Positions 14,943 to 23,551 of a DNA stretch of 64,000 nucleotides are shown here, in pieces. Position 1 is the first letter of the stretch. Every line of letters starts with the position of its first letter. The translations under genes and the position numbers were made by a program. The notes below the pieces were generated by a model. It saw only the letters and a list, made by a program, of their open reading frames with translations, searched no databases and was not told the DNA's origin. This DNA comes from Pelolinea submarina (GTDB taxonomy: Bacteria > Chloroflexota > Anaerolineae > Anaerolineales > Anaerolineaceae), in the NCBI RefSeq assembly GCF_003966975.1, contig NZ_AP018437.1, positions 1,488,001 through 1,552,000 of the forward strand, in the 5' to 3' direction.

Positions 14943-16376
14943 TTAGAGTCCCCAGAAGGGGGCATCTCCGGTTTCGGTTTCATTGGAGTAAGGATAGTTT
15001 CCAGAATCACGCGGCGCATAGGTATTATTTTGGGAAGCCTCTTTTTGAGCGTCCGATTTCAGTCTACCATAGCGCCTGCCCACTGCATCATAAAGTGATT
15101 CCACCTTACTTTTAAAAGCCGGTGTTGTGGGTGGGTCGGGAATGTAAAAAGCTTTCTGGCTAATCGGATTTTCCCACGAACGACAGCGTACCCAGAAATG
15201 GCGCGCTGGAAGCTGTGTCAATAGTTTGGCCAGCCCCTCCCAACCCAATTCTTCCTGATGGTCTTCAACCGACAGGAAGGGTAGCCTGCCAGCATGTTTA
15301 ATTTTAAGTTCGTGTTTATCGGAAGCCATAAAATCCGATGCAGGGAAAATATCCTTAGCCAGGTGGATGGCGTCATGATAACCAACCCGAAAACAAGCCA
15401 TTGTCCCGGTCGTGTTTAAAACGGCACTGCGCAGCCGGGGTGGGATTTGATCCAAAAATTGGTGCGCCAGGGTCAGTGAGAGGGCATATTTACGCGATTC
15501 ACACAGGATGTCTTCGATGTTATCGGTAGTGTAATTTTGGAATTCATCCAAGTAAAGATAGAAAGGTTCGCGCTTGATGGTGTCCGATCTGGAAAGAGCT
15601 GCCTTCTGAATTTGCGCCACGATAAAAGCGCCCAGCAAGGCACTGATCCCCTCTCCCAGGATACCCTTGGGGATATTCGCTAAAAAGATCAAGCGGTTGT
15701 CTAATACCTGGCGAAAGTTAAAACGCGGTTTACCGGAAAACATCAGGCGCATATCCGGGTCGAAGATCAAGTTTCCGATCTTGTTCAAAACCGGCGTGAT
15801 CCACTGGTGCACTGCCGATGGGGTTTGCGGAAACTCGTGCAGGAAATAAGCCTGGATATTGGCATGCCCCAGCCTGGGCAGCAACCCTTCACGATAATCG
15901 CTGTCCGATAAAAAACGGGGCAGGTCAAGCAACGACAGTTTCAGTAATGACAGCGCCAGGAACGAATTGGTCAACAGCCAGACCAGACGGGGGGCGGTGA
16001 TCGAATCGATTCCCCAGATTTTGACGACAATATCGGTCATAAACAATGACACGCGTTCGGGTGACAAGCCTTCAATGGATGCCAACGGATTAAAGGTCAA
16101 TGTCCATAAAGGGTGGCAGGGATCGAGCAAAATGACCCGTTCCCAGGTTTGTGGTTGGGTCGCCAGGTAAGCTACCATGTGTTTGAACAGATCGCCATGC
16201 GGATCGATCACCCCCACCCCATGCCCTAAGCTGATATCCTGCCTGATCCAGGATTCCAATGCCCGCGACTTGCCCGTTCCCGGCTGTCCGATGACATAAG
16301 TATGGGTTGAGCGCTGGATTTCGTTCAGAATAGTAGAAGGATGAATAGAATTTGGCCAATCATAAAATGGTCTCAT
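14943..16376 (-). CDS. Type IV coupling protein-like ATPase (TraG/VirD4/TraD-like)
   Basis: A protein of about 477 residues from ATG 16376, which overlaps the upstream stop in an ATGA junction. Walker A is VIGQPGTGKSRALESWI near residue 35; then GVGVIDPHGDLF; Walker B is FYLYLDEFQNYTT, followed by the coupling-protein signature CESRKYALSLTLAHQFL (TraM-recognition-like). These hexameric ATPases bring DNA to a type IV secretion channel or power element mobilisation. No other mating-pair genes (VirB4, relaxase) are visible, so the element may be mobilisable or carry a reduced system. No membrane helix is present in this chain; the small membrane proteins upstream may anchor it. Confidence 0.8.
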   Translation of the reverse strand: MRPFYDWPNSIHPSTILNEIQRSTHTYVIGQPGTGKSRALESWIRQDISLGHGVGVIDPHGDLFKHMVAYLATQPQTWERVILLDPCHPLWTLTFNPLASIEGLSPERVSLFMTDIVVKIWGIDSITAPRLVWLLTNSFLALSLLKLSLLDLPRFLSDSDYREGLLPRLGHANIQAYFLHEFPQTPSAVHQWITPVLNKIGNLIFDPDMRLMFSGKPRFNFRQVLDNRLIFLANIPKGILGEGISALLGAFIVAQIQKAALSRSDTIKREPFYLYLDEFQNYTTDNIEDILCESRKYALSLTLAHQFLDQIPPRLRSAVLNTTGTMACFRVGYHDAIHLAKDIFPASDFMASDKHELKIKHAGRLPFLSVEDHQEELGWEGLAKLLTQLPARHFWVRCRSWENPISQKAFYIPDPPTTPAFKSKVESLYDAVGRRYGRLKSDAQKEASQNNTYAPRDSGNYPYSNETETGDAPFWGL

Positions 16377-16780
16377 TCGAAGTTCGCCCCCATGCGAAAC
16401 CCCTCGGCGGCCGCATGATCTACCTCGCCCCAAACCAAGCCCACTACCAGCCCATGCAGGAAACACAGCCCTACCGTCCAGGCTGATATTGGCAAACCCA
16501 ATATCCAGAGGATCAATAATCCCAGGATCAGTGACAAGATGATGGTAGAGAGGATGCGCAAAGACCCCTCCAGAATATAAAGACCCCATCGGTTTTGAAA
16601 AAAGGGTGCTATCTGCCCCAGGATTATTTGATAGAACTTGAAAGACCAGCCCATAAACTCATACAGCAATGCCCGTGCCGATTTTAAAAATGAGGGGAAA
16701 AGCCGCAATGCCCCTGCCAAGGCTAACAGGAACAGGTTAATTGAGAAAAAGAAAATAAAAATCAAGATATTGGCAAACAT
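16373..16780 (-). CDS. Membrane protein of the coupling-ATPase operon
   Basis: A 135-residue protein from ATG 16780, preceded by GGAGG; a longer frame to 16867 runs into the upstream gene. It has an N-terminal helix (FANILIFIFFFSINLFLLAL) and two further hydrophobic segments (about 70-95 and 98-120). The end is acidic and Gly/Ala-rich. The stop overlaps the coupling-ATPase start by 4 bp, so the two are translationally coupled. It is probably the membrane anchor for the ATPase. No named family recognised. Confidence 0.6.
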   Translation of the reverse strand: MFANILIFIFFFSINLFLLALAGALRLFPSFLKSARALLYEFMGWSFKFYQIILGQIAPFFQNRWGLYILEGSLRILSTIILSLILGLLILWILGLPISAWTVGLCFLHGLVVGLVWGEVDHAAAEGFRMGANFE

Positions 16781-16817
16781 TACAGACCTCCGTGGTTGTT
16801 GAATGTATCCCCTATTG

Positions 16818-17360
16818 CTAAGCGAGGGGGCGCTCCAGCCAGCGGTCGATCTCGACCCAACAGCCATCCTCCATCACGGCCACCACAATCGGGTCAAGTG
16901 CCAGCAGACCTAGAAATAGCATCGGAAAGATCGTTGTGGTAATTACTCCCAACATGGCTGCCAAACCCTCCGCCAGACTGGTGAGTGACGATAACCCGCT
17001 TGGCGCATTCGGTTGTGGAGCAGCCGGAGCGGACCACCCGAAAGATTGTTGCGCTTGCTGGGGAGCAGGCAAAGACATCGGCGCTTCATGTACCACCACA
17101 AAACCCCGGGGACGCAGCCCGGCAGCAAAAATGGTTTGGATACGTTCCAGCGTGCGTCCGGGGATCGGACTGTTATCTTCGTGAGCCGGAACAATTAGCC
17201 ATTTTTCCAGGCGCACCGGTTTTTCGGGAAGATCGGCATACCCCAGAATATGGAAACCCCAACCGTTGTGCCGTCCCAGGCTCAATATTTGTTGCGCGGG
17301 TGGATCCACTCGGGTAGATAACGTTTGTGTGTTTTTTATAAAAAGAGAACGGGTATTCAT
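16818..17360 (-). CDS. Hypothetical protein with Ala/Pro linker and C-terminal membrane segment
   Basis: A 180-residue protein; GGAGG lies 6 bp before the start. The first 95 residues form a compact soluble domain (HNGWGFHILGYADLPEKPVR, then EKWLIVPAHEDNS). An Ala/Pro/Gln linker follows (about 98-120), then a hydrophobic helix (about 132-158, GVITTTIFPMLFLGLLALDP) and a short acidic and aromatic tail. It lies in the coupling-ATPase operon 13 bp after the first gene. The topology suggests a membrane-tethered accessory of the DNA-transfer module. No family recognised. Confidence 0.55.
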   Translation of the reverse strand: MNTRSLFIKNTQTLSTRVDPPAQQILSLGRHNGWGFHILGYADLPEKPVRLEKWLIVPAHEDNSPIPGRTLERIQTIFAAGLRPRGFVVVHEAPMSLPAPQQAQQSFGWSAPAAPQPNAPSGLSSLTSLAEGLAAMLGVITTTIFPMLFLGLLALDPIVVAVMEDGCWVEIDRWLERPLA

Positions 17361-17373
17361 AGTAAACCTCCGA

Positions 17374-17619
17374 TTAGAGTTTTTCCAAACGATGCAGCCA
17401 ACCCACCAGGATGGTCAAAGCGTGCCGCCAACCGTAACTGGCCGCCCAGACTACCCCGGCAATCGGCAGCAGCAACAGGAAGAATAGAAAAGTAGACGGG
17501 ATGATAAACCAAGCCAGCGAGAAAACAGCCAGGCTGATAGCAACCACTGCCAGACGCGGGTTTAGAAACCAAGCCTGGCGCTCAAAACGAAGATTGTGGA
17601 AATGATTAGATTTGTCCAT
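17374..17619 (-). CDS. Small two-helix membrane protein, first gene of the transfer operon
   Basis: An 81-residue protein with AAGGAG upstream of the start. Two hydrophobic helices (about 24-42 and 43-62) are followed by a basic/aromatic end (YGWRHALTILVGWLHRLEKL). The hydrophobic pattern and size fit the PrgI or VirB3-like small membrane proteins found near VirB4/VirD4 genes, but no diagnostic motif is seen. It is transcribed divergently from the LuxR-type gene at 17833; the 213-bp spacer between them carries one of two 14-bp palindromic sites. Confidence 0.5.
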   Translation of the reverse strand: MDKSNHFHNLRFERQAWFLNPRLAVVAISLAVFSLAWFIIPSTFLFFLLLLPIAGVVWAASYGWRHALTILVGWLHRLEKL

Positions 17620-17747
17620 AAGATGCTCCTTTTTTTATCTAAAATCCTTTTTTCGGCTATAATTTTTCATAGCCCTGTTTTTGGGGTAATCCAGAAAACC
17701 CATCTAATTTATACAAGAATATGTTCCAAAAGAATGCCGTCCTATGG

Positions 17748-17761
17748 ATATACCCAGGTAT
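17748..17761. promoter_or_regulatory. Palindromic site ATATACCCAGGTAT, copy 1
   Basis: The core ATACC-CA-GGTAT is an inverted repeat with a 2-bp centre. It lies about 71 bp upstream of the LuxR-HTH gene and within the divergent spacer. An identical 14-bp copy occurs at 19597-19610, past the other end of the gene. It is a candidate binding site for the HTH protein encoded between them. Confidence 0.5.
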
Positions 17762-17832
17762 AGGGCAATTTATTTAATGTTTCCCGGAATTTAATTGGAA
17801 GGGGTATCTAAAAAATATTAAAAAGGTGGAAA

Positions 17833-19080
17833 ATGTCTGCTGAAGAATTGAAAAAGCTTGCCTCACTCAGTAAAAGAGAACGTGAAGTGCTCTGGCTGGT
17901 TTGCGAGGGTCATTCATACGAAGAGATCAGCCAGAAATTGTATATCAGTATCCCTACAGTCAAGGCCAATATGGGACGCGTATATGTCAAACTTGGACTG
18001 GATCAGCTTCAAAAAGCGGAACGAATCCGGGTCATTCATCAAGTTTACTGGCCGTTATTGAAAAACGCTGAACTACCATCCGAAGCGCCACAGGCAGAAA
18101 CTCCTATACCAGTGCCGGAACCTGTAGCCCAAATGGTGGATGATGATGAACACTCAATTATCCCCTACCGGCCAGAGCCAATCGATGTCATCGAAATTCG
18201 AACCCCAGAAAGAGTTTCCCCAAGGCCTTCTTTATGGCGGTTTGTGATAATCTTGGTGCTTGGCCTGGGAGTTATCGCCGTTGCTTATTTCGCCTTTTTT
18301 ATGAATCGGGATCAATCGCAGTTGGGGCAGGAATTAACCGCGGCCGTGGCCCAATTGACCCAGGTCGCTTTAGCCCAGACCAATCCGCCTACGCTGGCAG
18401 CGGCTCCCACCCAGGTTGTTGTGCAACCCACTGCTGAACCAAGCATACAGCCTGCCGCTATGGTTATCACTGCCACACCGCCCCCGCCAACCGCCATTCC
18501 AGCGACTTCTGCGCCGACGTTCACTCCGGCTCCATCAATTCCTCTTCCCTTCTCAGACAGTTTCGATAACGAACCCAGTTCCCAATGGCAGGTATTCAGC
18601 GGAAATTGGATCACGATGGACAAGGAATATACCACGGCTGAATACCATAATGGTTGGGCCTTGGCTGCGTTGGATGATCCCACTTGGAAGAATTATCGTA
18701 TCCAGGTCGATGTCAACGTTCCTCACATGTACGCCGCCAGCCAGGGTCAACTTGGAATAATGGTGCGAATTTCATCCGGTCAACCCAAATACCTTGGCTT
18801 CACTGTTGACGGACTTTCACGGGGAAGCTGGTCATACGTCACCGTTGATGAAACGTCTCCCGATCCGATCGCCGGTTTTGGCAAATTCGAAGTACCTCCC
18901 CAATTTCTCCTAGAAATTGAAGTTCGTGGCAATCAATTCGTAGCCAAGGTCAATGGGCAGGAAATTCAGAGTTTATCCATATCCGGGTACGATAGCGGCG
19001 GCATTGCATTAGGCGTCACCTGCATAACGAACCAGGGCTGCCCCAGTTTTGATAATCTCAAGATCGAGCCTTTGCCGTGA
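17833..19080 (+). CDS. Membrane-tethered LuxR-type HTH protein with outward lectin-fold domain
   Basis: A 415-residue protein; AAGGTGG precedes the ATG. Residues about 5-65 are a LuxR/GerE helix-turn-helix (LSKREREVLWLVCEGHSYEE, then ISIPTVKANMGRVYVKL). One transmembrane helix follows (about 135-157), then an Ala/Thr/Pro-rich stretch (about 170-235) and a C-terminal concanavalin/LamG-like beta sandwich (about 240-413, FSDSFDNEPSSQWQVFSGNW). This is the layout of a one-component ToxR-like regulator: an outside sugar or wall signal read directly into DNA binding inside. It is divergent from the transfer operon, so it may control that operon. Related layouts are common in Anaerolineae. Confidence 0.75.
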   Translation: MSAEELKKLASLSKREREVLWLVCEGHSYEEISQKLYISIPTVKANMGRVYVKLGLDQLQKAERIRVIHQVYWPLLKNAELPSEAPQAETPIPVPEPVAQMVDDDEHSIIPYRPEPIDVIEIRTPERVSPRPSLWRFVIILVLGLGVIAVAYFAFFMNRDQSQLGQELTAAVAQLTQVALAQTNPPTLAAAPTQVVVQPTAEPSIQPAAMVITATPPPPTAIPATSAPTFTPAPSIPLPFSDSFDNEPSSQWQVFSGNWITMDKEYTTAEYHNGWALAALDDPTWKNYRIQVDVNVPHMYAASQGQLGIMVRISSGQPKYLGFTVDGLSRGSWSYVTVDETSPDPIAGFGKFEVPPQFLLEIEVRGNQFVAKVNGQEIQSLSISGYDSGGIALGVTCITNQGCPSFDNLKIEPLP

Positions 19081-19160
19081 TCATCATCATAAACATGCAA
19101 GCTTGGAAAGATTAACAGGCGTTTGATAAAAATGCAGGCCGCGGCTAGCGGCCTACCTTA

Positions 19161-19389
19161 TTGCGGTGCGTGACAAAGGGCCGGGGAGATGGCACGCACC
19201 GCAAGCGTGTCGGCGACGCAGACGCCGACCAACACGACCGGTAGCGAGGGCTTTGGCCCCGCAGGGGCGATAGCCCGACGCGACGCGGACTGTACTGTGA
19301 AGCGAAGCGTAACAGGCAGGCCGCAGGGAGTGTTGGTCGGGGTCGATTCCCGGTGTTCTTCCGGGGACAAGCCCGACACGCACGGCTTG
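19161..19389. other. GC-rich, strongly self-complementary element (candidate structured RNA or repeat)
   Basis: This roughly 230-bp block is far richer in GC than its surroundings and folds in several ways. TTGCGGTGCGTG (19161-19172) pairs perfectly with 19193-19204. GCGTGTCGG (19205-19213) pairs with CCGACACGC (19373-19381). CCGACCAACAC (19225-19235) pairs with GTGTTGGTCGG (19330-19340). A local hairpin GTCGGCG/CGCCGAC (19209-19215 with 19223-19229) would exclude the long-range pairs. Further small hairpins fill the middle. Short open frames exist in several frames on both strands, but none has a start context or protein-like content. It could be a non-coding RNA, a dispersed repeat or a recombination site. 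From 19390 to 19675 only the second palindromic site is supportable. Confidence 0.5.
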
Positions 19390-19596
19390 ATGAGTGGGGG
19401 GTCTGGCCAATTCGATCTGTTTTGAGACGGTTTATGGACGAAAAACAGTTCGAAAGGCCATGGCCTCTCCGAATCAAGGCGTTTTCTCCCGGCTCAAGCC
19501 AAGGGCTCGATGCCTGCAGGCTTGAGAAGATGGTCGCAACCAACGAACAGGTCAGCGAACATGTTTACGAATCAAGTATCTTTGCTGATATGTGTC

Positions 19597-19610
19597 ATAT
19601 ACCCAGGTAT
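19597..19610. promoter_or_regulatory. Palindromic site ATATACCCAGGTAT, copy 2
   Basis: This is an exact 14-bp repeat of 17748-17761, with the same ATACC-CA-GGTAT inverted repeat. It lies between the GC-rich element and the end of the surface-protein gene at 19676. Confidence 0.45.
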
Positions 19611-19675
19611 CTATCCGTTTATACATGATTTAATAATAAGGGGAGTTTAGATCTTGGTGAATAATTGTTAATTAA

Positions 19676-21880
19676 TTATTCCTCTTGCCAATCACTCAGC
19701 ACTCTCATCAGTTTTCCAGGCAGGTTGAAAATTAATCCTGGCTGATAATTTATTTTCACCGCCGGAGTGGTATTGTTTTGCATTTTATCCGTAAAACTTC
19801 TAGCTAATCTAATATTAGCTTTAGAATACAACATGCCATTAATGACTAGCTGATTTGCTGAAGACCCCAAGGCTTCAATTCCATTATTGGCGATATAAAT
19901 TCCATCAATCCGAGACACTGATTCGGCAATACTAATTTTCCCTTTCACCACCACAATCATTGTTTTACCCGAATCCAAGGCAAAATCACTATCAATGTTT
20001 AAATTACCATTAACAAAATAAACTCCCTCACTTGGTTTACCACTCCAATCAGTTCCAGTTACCCCCACTCCATTATTAATCAAAAAATTATTATAAAAAT
20101 ATTGGTAACCATAACTGTTGGAATCATTCGTATTTCGATCTATCCACCAATTATTAGGCAACCCAAAACCACTATTGTCATTAAAACCATTAATGTTTTT
20201 ATAATTAACAAAAGACACCAAGCCATTGTCAGCATTAGTTCCTAAAACACTCAAAGCTCGAAAACTACTATCCACCGTTGATGGCACTCCACTATCAATC
20301 CAACTTTTAGCTTTCACCCCCGCCCCACTTACTTGAAACCAAGCTTCCTGATCTTTAATAAAAGAAAAATCTACTTGTGCCCCGGGATCAACTTCGTAAG
20401 CAGACATGTTATTCTGTAAATTAAATTGACTCTCACTGGGGCATAGTGTTGCTCCCGTCCCCAAATCTACTAATCTGGTCATCCGCCCTGTCCCAAAAAT
20501 TGTCCCGTCAGGATTAGCCATATCACCACCATTAAAAATGGGTAAATAAGTTCTCCCATAGGTAATCTTTGTCGGTCCATAATTGGCTGGTAAACTAGTA
20601 CTCATACTCACATCGCTATCACCACTAACGTCTTTAAACACCAAACTGGAAAAATCCAAATTAGCATCTACCGGTGTCATAAAACCAAGCTCATTACAAG
20701 CTTGGCCACCAGTACCATCATAAAGTGTCCCTGAAACCGGTACCTGACAATCCCAAACTTTTAAATCACCAAAAATATTATTAACACTTGTTCCATAAGA
20801 ATTACTAACACTTACCGACAAAGGGAAAACCCCACTATTATTACTAGCCGCTCCAAAATCTACTGTAGCTACTAACGTGCCTCCTATTCCTGAACCTGTT
20901 AATTTACTCATTGCATAATCATTGCCATGCCAACTTAAGGTAGCTCCACTAATTTCTGCCCATCCCCCTGGACTATTGACACTAGCTTCAAAAATTATCC
21001 TTCGGTTATTACTGCTATCAACAAAAACTGGTTGACAAATATTATTTCTGTTTCCGCTTTCAGGTGGCACTACTATTTCATCAGCATTTTTCAACGTTAA
21101 TAGGGAATTACTAACCACAAAATAACCATTAGCTGAAGTTAGGCCTACATCAACAGTGCAAGTACTATTGACCGCCTCAACATACCAATGGTAAAGCCCT
21201 GGAGTGTAACCGGAACTACCCACACCGGTAGTTCCCACCGCCCCACTCCACACTGTTGCTTCATCGCTGTCTTTAACATAAATCTGATAATAATCTGTCA
21301 AATCACTATTGGAAGACCACAATAGATCTATGACTGAATTTGTTCCCGTGAGACTATATGAGCTTGGATTAGTTATCGTTCCATCTGGAACCACTAAGGT
21401 TGGTGCTTCTGGTGTTCCAGCATCAGCAGTACCGCAAGTGCCGCAATCCGATGCCTGACCACACTGAGGTGTACAAGTATCACATTCAATACAAGCACAC
21501 GTCCCCCCACAACCATTTCCAATGGTTCCGCAAACACCACTCGGACAAGATGGAGTACAGCCACCATCACCCCCAGTATTAGGTAAATCCCCACTACCGA
21601 TAGGACGACATTCACCACTAGGAGTTGAATAATAACCATCTCTACAATTTATTATTGGTCCTGATGATCCATCATCACACTCGCACCACATATTAGCAAT
21701 TGAACACCAAGTTGGACAATTACCCCATTCGTCTGGGGCTGCATTACACTGCACACAACCGCTACCAAAAGTATTATTTGTTTCTACATGACAACCTGGA
21801 TCACAAGTCAATCCCAAAACCGGCTTAACTGTCATCAATAAACTTAAAAATAATAAACTTAAAAATATTATCTGGCGCAT
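19676..21880 (-). CDS. Large secreted cysteine-rich surface protein
   Basis: A 734-residue protein with a Sec signal peptide (residues 1-23, IIFLSLLFLSLLMTVKPVLG). Residues about 25-150 are very rich in Cys and Gly (for example CTPSCPSGVCGTIGNGCGG and CIECDTCTPQCG), like knotted repeat domains. Next come a fibronectin-III-like domain (about 158-255, LWSSNSDLTDYYQIYVKDS) and beta-rich Ig-like parts. The C-terminal 150 residues look like a short beta-helix (VYFVNGNLNIDSDFALD, GKISIAESVSRIDGIYIANN). This C-terminal style and AT-rich codon use recall surface proteins of Patescibacteria (CPR); transfer from such a source is possible but unproven. It ends a three-gene minus-strand cluster. Function unknown, perhaps adhesion. 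Confidence 0.6.
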   Translation of the reverse strand: MRQIIFLSLLFLSLLMTVKPVLGLTCDPGCHVETNNTFGSGCVQCNAAPDEWGNCPTWCSIANMWCECDDGSSGPIINCRDGYYSTPSGECRPIGSGDLPNTGGDGGCTPSCPSGVCGTIGNGCGGTCACIECDTCTPQCGQASDCGTCGTADAGTPEAPTLVVPDGTITNPSSYSLTGTNSVIDLLWSSNSDLTDYYQIYVKDSDEATVWSGAVGTTGVGSSGYTPGLYHWYVEAVNSTCTVDVGLTSANGYFVVSNSLLTLKNADEIVVPPESGNRNNICQPVFVDSSNNRRIIFEASVNSPGGWAEISGATLSWHGNDYAMSKLTGSGIGGTLVATVDFGAASNNSGVFPLSVSVSNSYGTSVNNIFGDLKVWDCQVPVSGTLYDGTGGQACNELGFMTPVDANLDFSSLVFKDVSGDSDVSMSTSLPANYGPTKITYGRTYLPIFNGGDMANPDGTIFGTGRMTRLVDLGTGATLCPSESQFNLQNNMSAYEVDPGAQVDFSFIKDQEAWFQVSGAGVKAKSWIDSGVPSTVDSSFRALSVLGTNADNGLVSFVNYKNINGFNDNSGFGLPNNWWIDRNTNDSNSYGYQYFYNNFLINNGVGVTGTDWSGKPSEGVYFVNGNLNIDSDFALDSGKTMIVVVKGKISIAESVSRIDGIYIANNGIEALGSSANQLVINGMLYSKANIRLARSFTDKMQNNTTPAVKINYQPGLIFNLPGKLMRVLSDWQEE

Positions 21881-22374
21881 TTTATTTCTAAACCACCAAA
21901 TTTAAAATCCCAAACCGGTACTCCCCACACTTCCCAGGCTAAACTTTTATCATTCTCATAATATTTGACAATTACTTGATCCCCCTGTCTCATCTTCTTT
22001 TGCCAAAGAGCCATATCAAAATAGACATCTTTAGCAGCATAAGTACTTTTATACTCTTGTGCCCTTTTTAAATTCTCTTCACTACATAAATCATAAAAAT
22101 AGAAAACTGTTTTATTGTCTTGCCTATGGAAATATTTAAGACCTTTATTCCCCCAAACCCAAAAGCCTTCGCCCACTACCCCTACAAATATTCCCCCATA
22201 TTTATTCTCTGATGAATCCCCAAAAACTTCTTTCTTTAATTTTGTTTTTTCCTCCCCTGTTTTTTGATTGACTAAATCAGCCATTTCCAAATAATACCGG
22301 CCACCTCCATATTGATAAAGTCCAAAAACCACTATTCCAATCAATCCCACCAATATAATAATCCACCATCTCAT
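21868..22374 (-). CDS. Hypothetical single-pass membrane protein
   Basis: A 168-residue protein. One N-terminal helix (WWIIILVGLIGIVVFGLY) precedes an outward domain of about 145 residues, rich in Lys, Tyr and Trp, ending in CAR (WEVWGVPVWDFKFGGLEIKC). Its 3' end overlaps the start of the cysteine-rich surface protein gene by 13 bp, so the two are probably translated together. No family recognised. The membrane position suggests an assembly or anchoring partner for the downstream surface protein. Confidence 0.55.
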   Translation of the reverse strand: MRWWIIILVGLIGIVVFGLYQYGGGRYYLEMADLVNQKTGEEKTKLKKEVFGDSSENKYGGIFVGVVGEGFWVWGNKGLKYFHRQDNKTVFYFYDLCSEENLKRAQEYKSTYAAKDVYFDMALWQKKMRQGDQVIVKYYENDKSLAWEVWGVPVWDFKFGGLEIKCAR

Positions 22375-22406
22375 CTCTAAAATTTAAGCATAATTTCCTC
22401 TTAATA

Positions 22407-23393
22407 TCAACCAAGCTCCTGTGTTCTCCCCACCAAATCCAAATCCGAACCAAACAACGGTAATTTTTCCAATTCTTCCGGAATGATGGCTGTTTCATTC
22501 CACTCGTCAAATAGTTTCCTTCTTTCTCCATTCGGGTCATTTGTATCTTCATGAATTTCCTTGATAAAAGATCCTTGTTTATCAATGTTTAACACTCCAC
22601 TAGAAACAACACCCATAAAATATGCTGGCGGTAAATAAGGCAATTTATCAAACTTTTCCCTTAAACTTACTTCCGTCCTATCTTCTGGGGTCTCATAATG
22701 ATCCTTGAAAACATAAGGCGGCACAATAATTGTATATGTCCCGACACTACCATCAGCGTTATTTACTGGGAACACCGCTACCCAGCAATCGTAATTATTT
22801 GTCGATGAGTTTTCTGTGAGCAGAAAAAAATAAGGTTTACCTATTGGACTTAATGAACTAGTGTAAACATATTCCTTTTCTGTATTCTTAACTGATTCCG
22901 TGGCTACTACTGAAGTTCCATTAATTATTTCTTCCTTGGTTAAAGCATGAATCCTCACAAAATCTGTCAGACCTTCGACCGGGACAATCTCCAACCAACT
23001 TACCTTCATTGCCTCCGAAGGGAAGGTAAAGTTAGCTTTTACAAAATCAGGCAATCTTTCAAAATCAGCCACAGTGATTGGGCAATTTTCTGCTTCTTGC
23101 CAGGTTCGGCAGATATTTAATCCCTCAAAAGGATCCTCTGTTTCTGTTGGTGCCAGTGTAGCTATTGGCAGTAAGGTCTCGATTGGAGCTTCTTCTATTG
23201 ATGGTGTTGATTTTTCATCTACACTAGGTAGCGGTGCTGCTTCGACTACAGGGGCTTTATTAACACAAGCTGCTGACACACCGGTTAAAGCCGAACCCAC
23301 TAACAAACCCTTGACTACTTTGGAATTCTTAATCTTGTCCAAAAACTTATCAATTCCAAATGTTTCAAAATATTCCTTATTTGCTTTTTCCAT
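22407..23393 (-). CDS. Hypothetical lipoprotein-like exported protein
   Basis: A 328-residue protein. Unusually, about 28 polar residues come before a short hydrophobic segment ending in LTGVSAAC, a lipobox-like site (Cys near residue 43). A Pro/Ser/Thr/Glu-rich linker follows (about 48-90), then a compact domain of about 235 residues (LNICRTWQEAENCPITVADF, GKPYFFLLTENSSTNNYDCW). A similar long polar lead occurs in some CPR lipoproteins. It is the first gene of the surface cluster. Function unknown. Confidence 0.5.
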   Translation of the reverse strand: MEKANKEYFETFGIDKFLDKIKNSKVVKGLLVGSALTGVSAACVNKAPVVEAAPLPSVDEKSTPSIEEAPIETLLPIATLAPTETEDPFEGLNICRTWQEAENCPITVADFERLPDFVKANFTFPSEAMKVSWLEIVPVEGLTDFVRIHALTKEEIINGTSVVATESVKNTEKEYVYTSSLSPIGKPYFFLLTENSSTNNYDCWVAVFPVNNADGSVGTYTIIVPPYVFKDHYETPEDRTEVSLREKFDKLPYLPPAYFMGVVSSGVLNIDKQGSFIKEIHEDTNDPNGERRKLFDEWNETAIIPEELEKLPLFGSDLDLVGRTQELG

Positions 23394-23551
23394 TGTTATA
23401 CCAACCCTATAATATGATTGAGTAATTATACAATTCTAAATCTAAAAATCAAATGCTATCGTGAATGCGACGGCAATCCCCTACTTCGCCTCTGAATTAA
23501 ATCAAAATTCTTTTCTAATACCAATCCAACTTATAAAGAATCTCCTATTCT

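Noticed and set aside
19145-19628. Several overlapping open frames on both strands
   Set aside because: They arise from the GC-rich, self-complementary block. None has a ribosome site or protein-like content, and they conflict with each other.
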